From: a bacterium
Lineage (GTDB): Bacteria > Gemmatimonadota > Gemmatimonadetes > Gemmatimonadales > Gemmatimonadaceae
Direction of reading: 5' to 3'
Assembly: GCA_027484025.1 (NCBI GenBank)
Contig: JAIXTI010000197.1
Location: 41,098-105,097, forward strand
Length of the DNA stretch: 64,000 nucleotides
The translations under genes and the position numbers were made by a program. Positions 1 through 10,032 of the stretch are shown here, one piece after another. The notes beneath the pieces are model-generated. The model had not been told where the DNA came from. It saw nothing but the letters and a program-made list of their open reading frames with translations, and ran no database searches. Numbering within the stretch: position 1 is the stretch's first letter; every line of letters begins with the position of its first letter.

Positions 1-28
1 TGTGTGAAAGGGTGATGATGGGTGAAAC

Positions 29-2377
29 TCAGAACGGCATCGTCAATCGCACGACCACATCGCGACCGGCATCGTTGACGAACAACCGGTAACGACTCAG
101 GTAATCGCGATACCGGGTATCGAGGGCGTTGTTCACCGACACCGACACGTCGGCAGTCCGCCCGAGCATGTGGATGGCGCGCGTACCCGCTTCCAATTGC
201 AACAGCGCATAGCCTGCGGTGGGCAACGTGTATACCGTTCCTGCCGGCACGCCGTCCTGCTGTCGCACCAGCAAAGCACCGGTACCCACGAACCACTCGC
301 CGAGCGTGCGGCGTGATCCCATGAATCGCGCCGACACGTTGATGCGATCGGCGGGCATATCGTACAACGCTTCTCCGGTAGCGCGCCGCGTGCCGCGTAC
401 CAGCGTACCATTCGCCGAGAATTGCAGACGTGACACGGGCGTGTACGACGACGACAGCTCCAACCCGCGCATCCGCGCATCCGCTTGTGCGTAGCGGAAT
501 CCCGGAAAGGCTCCGCGAATGGTTTGCACCGGCTGCGTGGGCTGGAGGTAGATGAACCCCGACACCGTGTTCGAATACGCCGCCGCTTCCATTTGCACGG
601 TGCGACCACGGTAGCGCACCGTGCTCTCCACACCGAGCGATACCTCGGGATCGAGCGCGCTGTCACCGAGTTCGTATTGCGCCGTGCCGTGATGCACACC
701 CTGCGCATACCGTTCATCCACCGTCGGCGGGCGCCACGCGCGCGCGACACGCACCGCGACGTCGAGTCCGTCGCGCAACAGATACGCCGCGCCGAGCGAG
801 CCAGCCATGTTTCGCCATGACGTGGTGCCGGCCGGACTACGAATCCCCACGTCGCCAAAGGCAATCGTGCTCTGGGAGATCAGATCGCCACGCAGGCCGG
901 TGAGAATGGACAACCGGCCGAGCCCGAGCTCTTCCTGTGCGTATACCGCCCCCTGCCACAGGTTGTAACCGGGAATGAGAAACGCTTTGCCGAGCGTCTG
1001 ATTCCCCTGCGCCAGAGCGCTAGTTCCCACGGTGCCGCGCCAGCCCTTGTAACGCGCGTGCGTGTAGCGAACGTCGAGCGAGTTGCTGAACAACTTGAGG
1101 TTGAACGCCGGCTCATTGCGGAAGCGCAGCGGTCCGTGATTGTCGTACTCGCGACGATGATTGTATTGCAGGCCGTACACCACTTCGAGTTGCGCATCAT
1201 TGGCAAACTCGCGCACCGTACGCAGCTGCATCGTGCTGTGCGCCACACGCTGATTGGGGCGACCAATGTCATACGTGAACGCCGAGTCGCGCGGCGCCAT
1301 CGTCATGGCACGCTGCAAGTCGTCGGCATTGCCCACATGCGCCTGCCGCAACACGCCGAGCTCCGTGGCGAAGCGCGAGAACGACAGCTCGGCGCGTCCC
1401 CAGCTGCGCCGTATACCAAGGGCGAGACTGCCGTTGAGCTCACGAAAGCCCGTATTCGACAGGTAGTAGTCGGGCGCCGCACCGTTACCCGCCATGCGCG
1501 ACGTCAATCGCAGGCGATAGCCCGTGGTGCCAAGACCGGGCAGCGAAAGGTCTGCGCCCTCCACACCAATACTCGCCGCCCCCTGTCGACTGTTCGAGAA
1601 GGCATTGAGCGCGACACTGCCGCGCAGGCTGCCCGTGTCGGGAAGCGCCGCGCGATCCACGCGCACTACGCCGCCCAGTGCATCGGCGCCGTACAACACC
1701 GTGGCCGCGCCGCGCACCACCGTCACCGCGTCCGCTTCGAAACTGTCGATGTTGGGGGCGTGCTCCGTGCCCCACTGCTGATCTTCCTGGCGCAGTCCGC
1801 CGTTCATGACCAGCACGCGCTGCGAGTTGAGCCCGCGAATCACCGGCTTCGCAATACTCGGCCCGAACTGAATGACCGAGACACCGGGAAGATTCTTGAT
1901 CGTCTCGCCCAGTGTTTGCCCGCGGGTCGCTGCCAGCGCCTGCGCGTCGAGCGTCGAGGTGGCGGCCACACGCGCCAGTCGCTCGCCAAGCGTGTCCGCA
2001 CGAACCGCGACTTCCTGCAGCAGCGTCGTCGCGGGCTCGAGGTGCACCGTGAGCAGACGGTCGGCGCTGCGCAGTTCCACCTCGCGGGCGTTCGGCGCGA
2101 AGCCCAGTGCCCGCACACGCAGCATGACGGTGCTTGCCGGCAGATCACGGAGGTCGAAGCGTCCGTTCCCATCGGTGCGCTGTCGGACCGAGCGCGTCCC
2201 CCAGGTCACGACGACTTCCGCGTCGCGGACGGGCCGTCCCGTCGCTGCCGCTTCCACCACGCCATGAAGATGGCGCATGTCGCCATGCGTATCCTGGGCG
2301 GTGGCGGGCACGACCAGCCCCGCCAGCGCCACGACGCCGACGACAACGAGGGTGAGAAAGCGAGAATAGGTTCTCAT
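29..2377 (-). CDS. TonB-dependent outer-membrane receptor
   Basis: This 782-residue protein is an outer-membrane gated beta-barrel that should take up a metal chelate or similar ligand using TonB energy. It has a signal peptide (residues 1-27, ending ATA-Q), then a carboxypeptidase-regulatory-like beta-sandwich (about 35-115). The plug follows, with GETIKNLPGVSV and KPVIRGLNSQRVLVMNGG. The rest is barrel, ending in a Phe (VRLTMPF) as usual for barrels. Length is normal for the family. The chosen ATG gives a good signal peptide but lies inside an inverted repeat of Fur-like half-sites, and no clear Shine-Dalgarno precedes it. Substrate is unknown; the half-sites hint at iron or another metal. 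Confidence 0.9.
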   Translation of the reverse strand: MRTYSRFLTLVVVGVVALAGLVVPATAQDTHGDMRHLHGVVEAAATGRPVRDAEVVVTWGTRSVRQRTDGNGRFDLRDLPASTVMLRVRALGFAPNAREVELRSADRLLTVHLEPATTLLQEVAVRADTLGERLARVAATSTLDAQALAATRGQTLGETIKNLPGVSVIQFGPSIAKPVIRGLNSQRVLVMNGGLRQEDQQWGTEHAPNIDSFEADAVTVVRGAATVLYGADALGGVVRVDRAALPDTGSLRGSVALNAFSNSRQGAASIGVEGADLSLPGLGTTGYRLRLTSRMAGNGAAPDYYLSNTGFRELNGSLALGIRRSWGRAELSFSRFATELGVLRQAHVGNADDLQRAMTMAPRDSAFTYDIGRPNQRVAHSTMQLRTVREFANDAQLEVVYGLQYNHRREYDNHGPLRFRNEPAFNLKLFSNSLDVRYTHARYKGWRGTVGTSALAQGNQTLGKAFLIPGYNLWQGAVYAQEELGLGRLSILTGLRGDLISQSTIAFGDVGIRSPAGTTSWRNMAGSLGAAYLLRDGLDVAVRVARAWRPPTVDERYAQGVHHGTAQYELGDSALDPEVSLGVESTVRYRGRTVQMEAAAYSNTVSGFIYLQPTQPVQTIRGAFPGFRYAQADARMRGLELSSSYTPVSRLQFSANGTLVRGTRRATGEALYDMPADRINVSARFMGSRRTLGEWFVGTGALLVRQQDGVPAGTVYTLPTAGYALLQLEAGTRAIHMLGRTADVSVSVNNALDTRYRDYLSRYRLFVNDAGRDVVVRLTMPF

Positions 2378-2401
2378 TACCCACTAAGGATAATGAGAAC
2401 C
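2369..2401 (-). promoter_or_regulatory. Fur-like everted half-sites over the TonB receptor start
   Basis: Two perfect 11-bp arms, GGTTCTCATTA (2369-2379) and TAATGAGAACC (2391-2401), are separated by 11 bp. Each arm contains the ATAATGAGAA or complementary motif typical of half of a Fur box, but the halves point outwards rather than inwards. The start codon of the TonB receptor lies inside the arm nearest the gene, so a bound repressor would cover the translation start. That Fur or a relative binds here is inference. Confidence 0.55.
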
Positions 2402-2429
2402 GTCCATCATGTAAGTGGGGGTATCGCGA

Positions 2430-2801
2430 TCAGCGGGGGCCGCGGTACTCGCAGCCGGAGGTGCATGTTTCGCGGACGACCACCGCGCTCAGCAGCGGCA
2501 GCGTGGGGCGCAAGCGCTCCCAGATCCATACCGCGAGCACTTCGCTGGTGGGATTCTCCAGCCCCGGGACATCATTGAGGTAATGGTGGTCCAGCTGGTC
2601 ATAGATGGGCCGGAACGCCGCTTTGATGTCGGCAAAGTCCATGACCCACCCCATGGTCGGGTCGAGCGGCCCCGACACCCGGATCTCGATCCGGAACGAG
2701 TGCCCATGCAGCCGAGCGCATTTGTGGCCGGCAGGCACGTTGGGAAGCCGGTGCGCGGCCTCGACGGTGAATTCCTTGTACAGCTCGATGGGGGACGACA
2801 T
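2430..2801 (-). CDS. queD: 6-carboxy-5,6,7,8-tetrahydropterin synthase (QueD)
   Basis: At 123 residues this is a full-length member of the PTPS/QueD family. It converts 7,8-dihydroneopterin triphosphate to 6-carboxytetrahydropterin, the second step of the queuosine/7-deazaguanine pathway, in the cytoplasm. Visible hallmarks are the zinc ligands in AAHRLP (about residue 17) and HGH (about 31-33). The catalytic Cys is in HKCARLHGH, and there is a C-terminal catalytic Glu region ([13 protein letters not shown]). The short form suggests QueD rather than eukaryotic-type PTPS. The later pathway enzyme QueF is encoded at 18839-19231; QueC and QueE are not in this window. Confidence 0.93.
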   Translation of the reverse strand: MSSPIELYKEFTVEAAHRLPNVPAGHKCARLHGHSFRIEIRVSGPLDPTMGWVMDFADIKAAFRPIYDQLDHHYLNDVPGLENPTSEVLAVWIWERLRPTLPLLSAVVVRETCTSGCEYRGPR

Positions 2802-2822
2802 CGCTGGAAGATAACGAAAACT

Positions 2823-3029
2823 ACGGGTGTCTGGTCCGGCGCTTCACTGGCCGACGGCACTAGCCCTCAGGGGAAAGAACGCAAGGATAAAGGTGGAAGC
2901 GCGGTTTCATCCACCAGCACCGAAACTGCAGTTCCCCGCCGAGCGAACCGTGCTTCCCCCTGTGTTCTTACGTTCTTCCCCCTGACGGCTAGTGCCGTCG
3001 GCCAGTGAAGCGCCGGACAAGACACCCGT
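2823..3029. repeat. Dispersed 205-bp palindromic element, copy A
   Basis: This 207-bp non-coding unit is almost one long inverted repeat. Its ends are ACGGGTGTCTGGTCCGG and, facing it, the complement ending ACACCCGT. Inner arms carry CTAGCCCTCAGGGGAAAG and its partner CCCCCTGACGGCTAG. It is closely related to the units at 32559-32764 and 34922-35126. This copy sits between divergent genes (queD and a lipoprotein gene). It contains no gene; both ends encode the same short spurious reading frame because of the symmetry. Confidence 0.88.
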
Positions 3030-3301
3030 TGCTCACTCCCCCCGCAGCCCCGCCACCCGCTCCCTCGGCATCACCTCAAAAAACCCACCACGCGCCCCCG
3101 CATACACGAGGTGTATACGCATGGACGCGGCAACGTCGAATTCCACGAGCATCCGGCCAGTACGACGTGTCGCGACCGGGAGATCTGTGCGGTGTATGTT
3201 CATGCCTCATAGTGCGCCGGCACGGCCTCCGGCCTATATCCGGTATGTTGCAGCTTCGTACCACAGACGTTGCGACTTTGCCCACGACTGCCAATTCCCC
3301 G
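3030..3301. other. Intergenic leader before lipoprotein gene
   Basis: This 272-bp stretch lies between palindromic element copy A and the lipoprotein start. It shows a self-complementary GTATAC in GGTGTATACGC near 3110-3120, and otherwise nothing I can assign. An in-frame upstream extension of the lipoprotein gene crosses it, but the composition (Pro/His/Arg-rich translation) does not look coding. Confidence 0.4.
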
Positions 3302-4195
3302 ATGACGCGTTCCCCGCTGGCCATCGCTGTTGCCGTTGCGGCCTTGGCCACTACCGTTGCGCTCAGCGGCTGTGCGAGTGCCACGCCTCCGGCTGAAACC
3401 GCAGCAAAGCCCGTCGCGGTCGCGCCCATCGACAGCGCACCGGCAGCGCCAACCGATGGTCTTTCGGCCAGCTTTCACAGCGCGTTCGATGTCGCAGATC
3501 GGCGCGCGCGGGCCATCGCCTACTGGTTGCAGTGCGTGCCCACCATCGCACGGCTGCGTGCCGATGGCTCGTTCGGCCCCGCCGCACGCGCTCCGCGGGG
3601 CATTTACTGCCAACGGACTGCCGACGGCGTGCCCATCGGTGTCGTATACGATGTAGACAGCGCATTCAGCGCGGTGCGCCGTGTGCAGGCACGACGACTC
3701 GATACGCGCGCGGCGTTTACGGAGCCGCTCGACACCGCGCTTCTGCTTCGCGCAGTCCGCCTTGCGCGCGATGTCTCAGCACAAGTGTCGCCGCAGTGGG
3801 CACAGCGCAAACGCCCGTTTTCGGTGGTCCCCATTGCCACCACGAACGCCGCCACGGAAACCTGGGTCATCCCGCGCGCCACCAAAGCACGCAGCGTGGT
3901 CACCGGCGGCGATGTCGGGTACGCCGCGCCCGCCACCGGCCGCACCCCCTCTCTCATTGAAGATCGCACCGCCACCTGGACGCAGCTCAACCTCGCGCCC
4001 ACCGGCAGCGTTCGTCTGTACAGCAGCACGCGCGAGGTGCCGGCCGTGAGCGATCTCGTCACCGCGCGCTACTACGCGGAGCTTGGGCGGCCGGTCACCG
4101 TGAGTACCCCTGCGGTCATCAGTGAGCTGTCGTCGGGCTTCGATGCCGCGACCGGCTCGCGCATTGTCTGGAAGCACGCACCGGCGCAACGCTGA
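3302..4195 (+). CDS. Predicted lipoprotein of unknown function
   Basis: The 297-residue product begins with a short hydrophobic signal and a lipobox-like TVALSGCAS, so it is probably lipid-anchored in the envelope. I chose the ATG at 3302 because it places the signal peptide at the N-terminus; the frame is open further upstream but that part looks non-coding. The mature part (from about residue 60) has no motif I recognise. It has a YWLQCVPTIARL segment and two separated cysteines. The HD-domain gene starts 4 nt after its stop codon, suggesting co-transcription. Confidence 0.7.
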   Translation: MTRSPLAIAVAVAALATTVALSGCASATPPAETAAKPVAVAPIDSAPAAPTDGLSASFHSAFDVADRRARAIAYWLQCVPTIARLRADGSFGPAARAPRGIYCQRTADGVPIGVVYDVDSAFSAVRRVQARRLDTRAAFTEPLDTALLLRAVRLARDVSAQVSPQWAQRKRPFSVVPIATTNAATETWVIPRATKARSVVTGGDVGYAAPATGRTPSLIEDRTATWTQLNLAPTGSVRLYSSTREVPAVSDLVTARYYAELGRPVTVSTPAVISELSSGFDAATGSRIVWKHAPAQR

Positions 4196-4199
4196 CATC

Positions 4200-4889
4200 G
4201 TGAACACGTCGTTCCCGCTGCGTCTGCCGCACGATCATCAGACGCTCGAACGTCTGCTGAGAACCGCGTGGGGGCTCGATGTGGCAGCAGACCACGAGCC
4301 CGCGCCGCACGATGGTGCGCACGACATTGGTCACGTGCGGCGCGTGTGGCTCAACGCGCAACGCATCGCCGCCGCCACCATCGAGGCCGTCGACCTCGAA
4401 ACACTCTGCGCTGCGGCGTTCCTGCACGACCTCGTCAATTATCCCAAAGACTCACCACAGCGCGCGCTGGCATCGCTCCACTCGGCAAACGACGCCGTCA
4501 CCCTGTTGCGTGATGCGGGATTCCCCGTCGACAAGCTCGACGCGGTCCATCACGCCATTCACGCACACAGCTTCTCCGCCAACGTCGCGCCGCGCACCCT
4601 CGAAGCCGCCATCCTGCAGGACGCCGATCGCCTCGAAGCCCTCGGCGCCATTGGGCTCGCCCGCATGTTCTATGTCTCCGGCGCCATGCAGCGCGCGCTC
4701 TTCGATGCCGCCGATCCGCTCGCGGAACACCGCCCGCTCGACGACCGGGCGTATGCGCTCGACCATCTCGAGGTCAAGCTCTTTCGCATCGTCGAGACCA
4801 TGAACACTCCCGCGGCGCGCACCATGGCCGGTGAGCGCGCGCAGTTCATGCGCGACTATCGCGATCAGCTGCTCAGCGAATTGCGCTGA
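4200..4889 (+). CDS. HD-domain phosphohydrolase
   Basis: This 229-residue cytoplasmic protein has the metal-binding order of the HD superfamily. There is an early His in HDIGHVRRVW, the HD pair in AAFLHDLVNYP, further histidines in HHAIHAHSF, and the closing Asp in LQDADRLEALGAIG. This pattern matches YedJ-like predicted nucleotide or phosphoester hydrolases. The start is taken as GTG at 4200, just after the lipoprotein stop, giving MNTSFPLRLP. The physiological substrate cannot be told from sequence. Confidence 0.85.
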   Translation: MNTSFPLRLPHDHQTLERLLRTAWGLDVAADHEPAPHDGAHDIGHVRRVWLNAQRIAAATIEAVDLETLCAAAFLHDLVNYPKDSPQRALASLHSANDAVTLLRDAGFPVDKLDAVHHAIHAHSFSANVAPRTLEAAILQDADRLEALGAIGLARMFYVSGAMQRALFDAADPLAEHRPLDDRAYALDHLEVKLFRIVETMNTPAARTMAGERAQFMRDYRDQLLSELR

Positions 4890-4983
4890 CCCCCAAGGCT
4901 GAACTCGCGCGCCGGAGCTCGGCGGGCCATGTTCTTGCAGCCGCACTGCCCGTGGCTTCGCGTCGCCGCCTCCCGGAGATTTC

Positions 4984-5451
4984 ATGAATACCCTGCCCAT
5001 TGCCCTCAAAGTGAACGGCGTCGCACGCACGTTCGCCGGCGACGGCGACACGCCGCTCCTCTGGTTTCTGCGCGACGAGCTCGCACTCACCGGCACCAAA
5101 TTCGGCTGCGGTATTGCCCAGTGCGGCGTGTGCACCGTGCATGTGAACGGCGCCCCCGTGCGCGCCTGTCAGCGCCGCATGAGTACGCTCGCCGACGCGA
5201 ACGTCACGACCATTGAAGGACTGCACCCCACCGGCGATCACCCGCTGCAACGGGCGTGGCGTGCCATGGATGTCCCGCAATGCGGATTCTGTCAGAGTGG
5301 GCAGATCATGCAGGCCGCCACACTCCTTGCCCGCACGAAAACGCCCACGGACGCCGACATCGATGCCGCCATGAACGGGCACCTCTGTCGGTGCGGGACC
5401 TACCCGCGCATTCGGGCCGCCATCAAGTCCGCAGCGGAGCACACCAAATGA
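4984..5451 (+). CDS. Molybdenum hydroxylase [2Fe-2S] small subunit (IorA type)
   Basis: This 155-residue protein is the two-cluster iron-sulfur subunit of a xanthine-oxidase-family enzyme. The N-terminal plant-ferredoxin-like domain has [15 protein letters not shown], and the C-terminal four-helix domain has [10 protein letters not shown] and CRCGTY. It passes electrons from the molybdenum site of the next gene product to an acceptor. Its stop overlaps the start of the large-subunit gene (ATGA), so the two are translationally coupled. The two-subunit layout without a FAD subunit is that of isoquinoline 1-oxidoreductase and related aldehyde oxidoreductases. Confidence 0.93.
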   Translation: MNTLPIALKVNGVARTFAGDGDTPLLWFLRDELALTGTKFGCGIAQCGVCTVHVNGAPVRACQRRMSTLADANVTTIEGLHPTGDHPLQRAWRAMDVPQCGFCQSGQIMQAATLLARTKTPTDADIDAAMNGHLCRCGTYPRIRAAIKSAAEHTK

Positions 5452-7805
5452 GCGCCCCCACCCGCTTACCGTGGCTGTCCACCGGCGCGACGCCCGTGGC
5501 GCAACCGGTGCCCGAGAGCCCCACACTTCCGGCTGACCTCGACGCCTCCGGTCGCCGCCAGTTCGTCAAACTCCTCGGCATGGGTGGCGTCCTGCTGGCC
5601 GTCGGCGCCAGTGGCGTACGTCGGCTCGGTGCCGCCGATCTCTCTCCGGACAACGCCGCGCCGCTCGAACCGCATGTGTACGTGCGCATTGGCGAAGACG
5701 GCATCGTCACGATCGTCTGCCACCGCTCCGAAATGGGACAGGGCATCCGGACCACCATGCCCATGATCATCGCCGACGAGATGGAAGCCGACTGGGCCAT
5801 GTGCCGCGTCGAGCAGGCACTCGGCGATGACAAGTACGGCAGCCAGAACACCGACGGCTCCACCAGTGTCCGCGATTTCCTCACGCGCTATCGCGAGGCG
5901 GGCGCTACCGCGCGCGCGTTGCTCGAAGATGCCGCCGCGAAGGAATGGGGCGTCCCGTCCAGCGAGGTGACCGCGAGCAACGGTCAGGTGGTGCACACAG
6001 CCAGCGGTCGACGGAAGCCCTTTGGGGCGCTCGTCGCCACGGCACGCAGCCTCCCCATGCCCGCCAAGGAACGCCTGCACTTCAAGTCACCGAAGGAGCG
6101 GCGCTACGAGGGCAAAGGCATCACCTCCATCGACCTCGTCCCCATGACGACGGGCGCCGCTGTGTATGGCGCCGACGTCTCGCTGCCAGGCATGAAGGTG
6201 GCCGTCATCGCGCGTCCACCGGTGTGGGGTGACACACTGCTCACCGTCGACGATTCTCTCGCGCTCAAGGTGCCGGGCGTCGAGCGCATCGTGCGCATTC
6301 CCGAAACGCCGCTGCCCGGTGCATTCCTGCCGCTCGGTGGCGTGGCCGTCATTGCCAAGAACAGCTGGGCCGCGATGAAAGGGCGCGACGCGCTGCGACT
6401 CACGTGGAAGAAGGGCCCCAACGCCACGTACGACAGCCGCGCGTACAAAGCGTCGCTCATGAATGCCGTGCGCGCACCCGGCAAAGCCGGTCGCACCAAC
6501 GGGAACGTCAACACGGCCTTGGCGTCCGCCGGCAAGCGTGTCGTGGCCGAGTACTACATGCCGCACCTCTCGCATGCACAGATGGAACCCATGGTGGCGC
6601 TCGCGCACGTGCACGGCGACGCGGTCGACATCTGGGCGCCCACGCAATCGCCCATGGACGCGCGCAACACGGTGGCGCAGTTCCTGGGCGTGAATGTGAA
6701 GAACGTCGCGGTGCACGTCACGCTGCTGGGTGGCGGCTTTGGCCGCAAATCCAAACCCGATTTCATCTGCGAAGCGGCGTTTCTTTCGCGCGAAGTCAAA
6801 GCGCCGGTACGTGTGCAGTGGACGCGCGAAGACGATCTGCACAATTCCTATCTGCATTCGGTGGCCGCGCACCGGCTCGAAGCCGCCCTCGATGCCAACG
6901 GCACCGTGAGTGCGTGGCTGCATCGCTCGGCATATCCGGCCATCGGCGCGACCTTTGCGCCCAATGTACCGGGCGCCGATCCGGACGAACTCACCAACGG
7001 GGCGAGCGATATTCCGTTCGACATTCCGAACGTGCAGGTGGAGATCTGCCCGGCGGTCGCGCACACACGCATCGGCTGGTATCGCAGCGTCAATGCCATT
7101 CATCATGGCTTCGCCATCGGCTCGTTCGTCGACGAACTCGCGCACGCCGCGAAGAAAGACAGCGCCGACTTCCTGCTCACGTTGATCGGCCGCGACCGAC
7201 AGGTCGATCTCTCCAAGGCTGGACTCGTCGCGCCCGCCAGCAATTATGGGGGTACCTGGACCGATCATCCGCTCGACAGTGCGCGCGCACGTCGTGTGGT
7301 GGAGTTGGCCATCGAGAAGAGCGGCTGGCGCGGCGCTCCTTTGCCGCGTGGCAAAGGACGAGGCATTGCCGTACACCGCAGCTTTCTGTCGTACGTTGCA
7401 ATGGTCGTCGAAGTCGAGGTGCTGCCGGACGGCACGGTGCTCGTGCCCAAGGCGACGGTCGCTGTCGATGCGGGCTTCATCGCCAACCCCGATCGTGCGC
7501 GCGCGCAAATGGAAGGCGCACTCATCATGGCCATGAGCAACGTGCTCTACAGCGAAGTGACGTTCGCCGAGGGCAAAGTGGTGCAGTCCAACTTCCGCGA
7601 CTACAACGTCACACGCATGCGCGCCGCACCACGCGCGGTAGACGTGCATCTCGTACCGAGCGAAGGCTTGCCCGGTGGCATCGGCGAACCCGGTGTGCCT
7701 CCCGCCGGCGGCGCCATTGCGAACGCCATCTTCGCGGCCACCGGTGTGCGGGTACGCGAACTTCCCGTTGGCAAACAGTTGGCGGGCTGGCAGTCACGCG
7801 CCTGA
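5448..7805 (+). CDS. Molybdopterin-binding large subunit, IorB/aldehyde oxidoreductase type
   Basis: The 785-residue product is the catalytic subunit that partners the [2Fe-2S] protein. [14 protein letters not shown] twin-arginine-like segment at about residues 35-48 is followed by a hydrophobic stretch, so the folded, cofactor-loaded dimer is probably exported by Tat. Family motifs include the [12 protein letters not shown] cofactor loop and, near the C-terminus, [14 protein letters not shown] with the catalytic Glu. The start is fixed by the ATGA overlap. Family knowledge suggests hydroxylation of N-heterocycles or oxidation of aldehydes; the substrate is not visible. No FAD subunit, cytochrome or molybdenum-cofactor gene lies next to it. 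Confidence 0.9.
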   Translation: MSAPTRLPWLSTGATPVAQPVPESPTLPADLDASGRRQFVKLLGMGGVLLAVGASGVRRLGAADLSPDNAAPLEPHVYVRIGEDGIVTIVCHRSEMGQGIRTTMPMIIADEMEADWAMCRVEQALGDDKYGSQNTDGSTSVRDFLTRYREAGATARALLEDAAAKEWGVPSSEVTASNGQVVHTASGRRKPFGALVATARSLPMPAKERLHFKSPKERRYEGKGITSIDLVPMTTGAAVYGADVSLPGMKVAVIARPPVWGDTLLTVDDSLALKVPGVERIVRIPETPLPGAFLPLGGVAVIAKNSWAAMKGRDALRLTWKKGPNATYDSRAYKASLMNAVRAPGKAGRTNGNVNTALASAGKRVVAEYYMPHLSHAQMEPMVALAHVHGDAVDIWAPTQSPMDARNTVAQFLGVNVKNVAVHVTLLGGGFGRKSKPDFICEAAFLSREVKAPVRVQWTREDDLHNSYLHSVAAHRLEAALDANGTVSAWLHRSAYPAIGATFAPNVPGADPDELTNGASDIPFDIPNVQVEICPAVAHTRIGWYRSVNAIHHGFAIGSFVDELAHAAKKDSADFLLTLIGRDRQVDLSKAGLVAPASNYGGTWTDHPLDSARARRVVELAIEKSGWRGAPLPRGKGRGIAVHRSFLSYVAMVVEVEVLPDGTVLVPKATVAVDAGFIANPDRARAQMEGALIMAMSNVLYSEVTFAEGKVVQSNFRDYNVTRMRAAPRAVDVHLVPSEGLPGGIGEPGVPPAGGAIANAIFAATGVRVRELPVGKQLAGWQSRA

Positions 7806-7845
7806 GCCGTCTACTACAGCCCGCGCGCGATAGCCGGTGATTCGG

Positions 7846-8667
7846 CTATCGTCGCGTGGCGAGTTGAATGCCGGCAATCACCGCGACGAGTGCCACCACG
7901 AGTCTCGCGGTGACGGGCTCATGCAACAGCAGCACCCCCAACGCAATCGCCGTAATGGGATTGATCGCAAGAAACACCGCCACACGCGACGGCGTCGAGC
8001 GGCGCAATGCGAATCCCCATAGTCCGAAGCCCACGGCGCCACCGAGCAGTCCGAGGAAAAACACCGTCAACCATCCGGACGGGGTAATGGTGCGCGTGTG
8101 CGCGAGCAGCCCCTGCGCCAGCGCCAGCGGCGCCAACGCGATCGTGCCGGCAAGCATGGCGAAACTCGTGACCGCCGCCGACGGATAGCGCAGCAACAGC
8201 GGCCGTGACCACACGTTGTATACCGAGCCGCACAGTACCGTCGTGGCCACTTCGGCGTAGCCGATCCAACTCACCGCCGACGGCGACGTCGCGGCGGCCT
8301 GCGCCCCCGTGGGGAGCAGCGCAATCGCAATGCCGGCCAGCGCCAACAACTGACCGGCAATGGCGCGCCCCGACAGCCGCTCGGTGCCGCGCAGCGCCGA
8401 CAGCGCGAGTGTCACCAGCGGATTGGTCGCCACGATCAGCGCGACAGTCGCCGACGGCAAATGCGTGAGCGACGCGCTGAAGCTCCACGGAAACATCCCG
8501 AAGAAGAGCACACCGAGCAGCGCCACCTGCCACCGGTCGCGTGACGGCATTGGGGTGAACGCCGAGCGTCGCAACACCGCGAACATGGCCGCGCTCGCAA
8601 TCGTGTAGCGCAGGAAAGCGAGCACCACCGGCGTCGTTTGTGCCACCACGAATCGCGTGGCGACCAC
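7846..8667 (-). CDS. EamA (DMT) family inner-membrane transporter
   Basis: The product is a multi-pass membrane protein of the drug/metabolite transporter superfamily, with two EamA repeats. The second repeat starts near ATSPSAVSWIGYAEV and ends in an ATRR tail. With the GTG start used here it is 273 residues and lacks most of the first helix. The same frame continues upstream through SAAIAATIACICFGASVVATR, a convincing first transmembrane helix, but the only start-like codon there is CTG at 8751. The true start is therefore likely upstream and non-canonical. It exports or imports a small metabolite, identity unknown. Confidence 0.82.
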   Translation of the reverse strand: MVATRFVVAQTTPVVLAFLRYTIASAAMFAVLRRSAFTPMPSRDRWQVALLGVLFFGMFPWSFSASLTHLPSATVALIVATNPLVTLALSALRGTERLSGRAIAGQLLALAGIAIALLPTGAQAAATSPSAVSWIGYAEVATTVLCGSVYNVWSRPLLLRYPSAAVTSFAMLAGTIALAPLALAQGLLAHTRTITPSGWLTVFFLGLLGGAVGFGLWGFALRRSTPSRVAVFLAINPITAIALGVLLLHEPVTARLVVALVAVIAGIQLATRR

Positions 8668-8939
8668 CGACGCGCCAAAGCAGATGCACGCGATCGTCGC
8701 CGCGATCGCGGCACTCCGCTGGTCGTGTGCCGACGGCGACGCGCTGCTCAGTGGTCCTGCACGGCGTCAAGGGTATATCGGCGGGGCCTCATCGCGCCAA
8801 ACCTATCGTGGCCTCTGGCGATCCACAATTCTCTGAGGGGGTGTTTCGCAGGTGGTACGCATACTGCACATGACGGTATCGTCGTCGCCGTTGACCCATC
8901 ATCTGGCGGATCTGTTCACGCATACTGGAGCACCGCCAC

Positions 8940-10016
8940 ATGCTGTTCGAACCGTACACGCTGGGACGCATCTCGCTACGCAACCGCGTAGTCATGGCGC
9001 CCATGACGCGCAATCGCGCGACCGCCGAGCACGTACCGACGCCCATCATGGCCACCTACTACGCGCAGCGGGCGAGCGTTGGGCTCATTGTCACCGAGGG
9101 GATCGCGCCATCGGCCGACGGCGCCGGCTACGCGCGCATTCCCGGCCTGTACAACGCCGCGCAGGTCGAGGCGTGGAAGCCAGTCACCAAGGGCGTGCAC
9201 GACGCCGGTGGCAAGATCTTCGCGCAGCTCATGCATTGTGGGCGCGCATCACACGTCGACAATCTTCCTGCCGGCGCCCGCGTGGTGAGTTCCGCGGCGG
9301 TGACGCTCGCAGACCCCATCTATACCGATAGTCACGGCCTGCAGCCCCCCAGCGCGCCTCATGCGCTCACAACCGCCGAAGTGGCCACCGTCGTGCAGGA
9401 GTTCGTGGCGGCGGCCACGCATGCCATAAACGCCGGCTTCGACGGCATCGAACTGCACGCCGCAAATGGCTATCTCATCGAGCAGTTCCTCAACATCAAT
9501 CTCAATACGCGTACCGACGCCTACGGCGGCAGCGCGGCCAACCGCAACCGCTTCGCGCTCGAGATAGCCGCAGCCACCGCGCGCGCCATCGGCGCCGACC
9601 GCGTGGGCATTCGCGTCTCGCCGCACGGCAATTTCAATGGCATGGGTACCTTCGATGGCGTCGACGAGCAGTTCATTGCGCTCGCCAAGGGTCTCGGCGC
9701 GCTCGAACTCGCCTATCTCCATCTCGTGAATCACGAGTCCATGGGCAATCCGCCGCTCCCGACGGCGTTGCCGTTGCAGCTCAAGCAGGCCTTCGGCGGC
9801 ACGTTCATCGCGTCGGGCGGTCTCGATCACGGCTCCGCCGAGGCGCTGCTGCAGAGCGGCGCCGCCGATCTCGTCGCCTTTGGTCGCCCGGTGCTCGCCA
9901 ACCCCGACTTCGTCGCGCGTGTGCAACGTGATGCCGTGATGAATGCCCCCGACTTCAGCACCTTCTACACGCCGGGCGAAAAGGGCTACACCGACTATCC
10001 GGTGCTCGCGGCATAA
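8940..10016 (+). CDS. Old Yellow Enzyme family ene-reductase
   Basis: The 358-residue protein is an FMN-dependent NAD(P)H:alkene reductase of the Old Yellow Enzyme family (NemA/xenobiotic reductase type). It keeps the N-terminal LFEPYTLGRISLRNRVVMAPMTRNRA strand-loop and the active-site helix motif in ELHAANGYLIEQFL. The NLNTRTDAYGGS signature and a C-terminal phosphate-binding FIASGGLDHGSA plus FGRPVLANPDF are also present. It reduces activated C=C bonds or nitro compounds in the cytoplasm. It stands alone, convergent with the SDR gene. Confidence 0.93.
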   Translation: MLFEPYTLGRISLRNRVVMAPMTRNRATAEHVPTPIMATYYAQRASVGLIVTEGIAPSADGAGYARIPGLYNAAQVEAWKPVTKGVHDAGGKIFAQLMHCGRASHVDNLPAGARVVSSAAVTLADPIYTDSHGLQPPSAPHALTTAEVATVVQEFVAAATHAINAGFDGIELHAANGYLIEQFLNINLNTRTDAYGGSAANRNRFALEIAAATARAIGADRVGIRVSPHGNFNGMGTFDGVDEQFIALAKGLGALELAYLHLVNHESMGNPPLPTALPLQLKQAFGGTFIASGGLDHGSAEALLQSGAADLVAFGRPVLANPDFVARVQRDAVMNAPDFSTFYTPGEKGYTDYPVLAA

Positions 10017-10032
10017 CGCGCGGCACAACCGC

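Noticed and set aside
1058..2578. Long open frame of 506 codons on the plus strand opposite the TonB receptor
   Set aside because: It is antisense to a well-supported gene and its translation is rich in Arg/His without domains, as expected of a GC-rich shadow.
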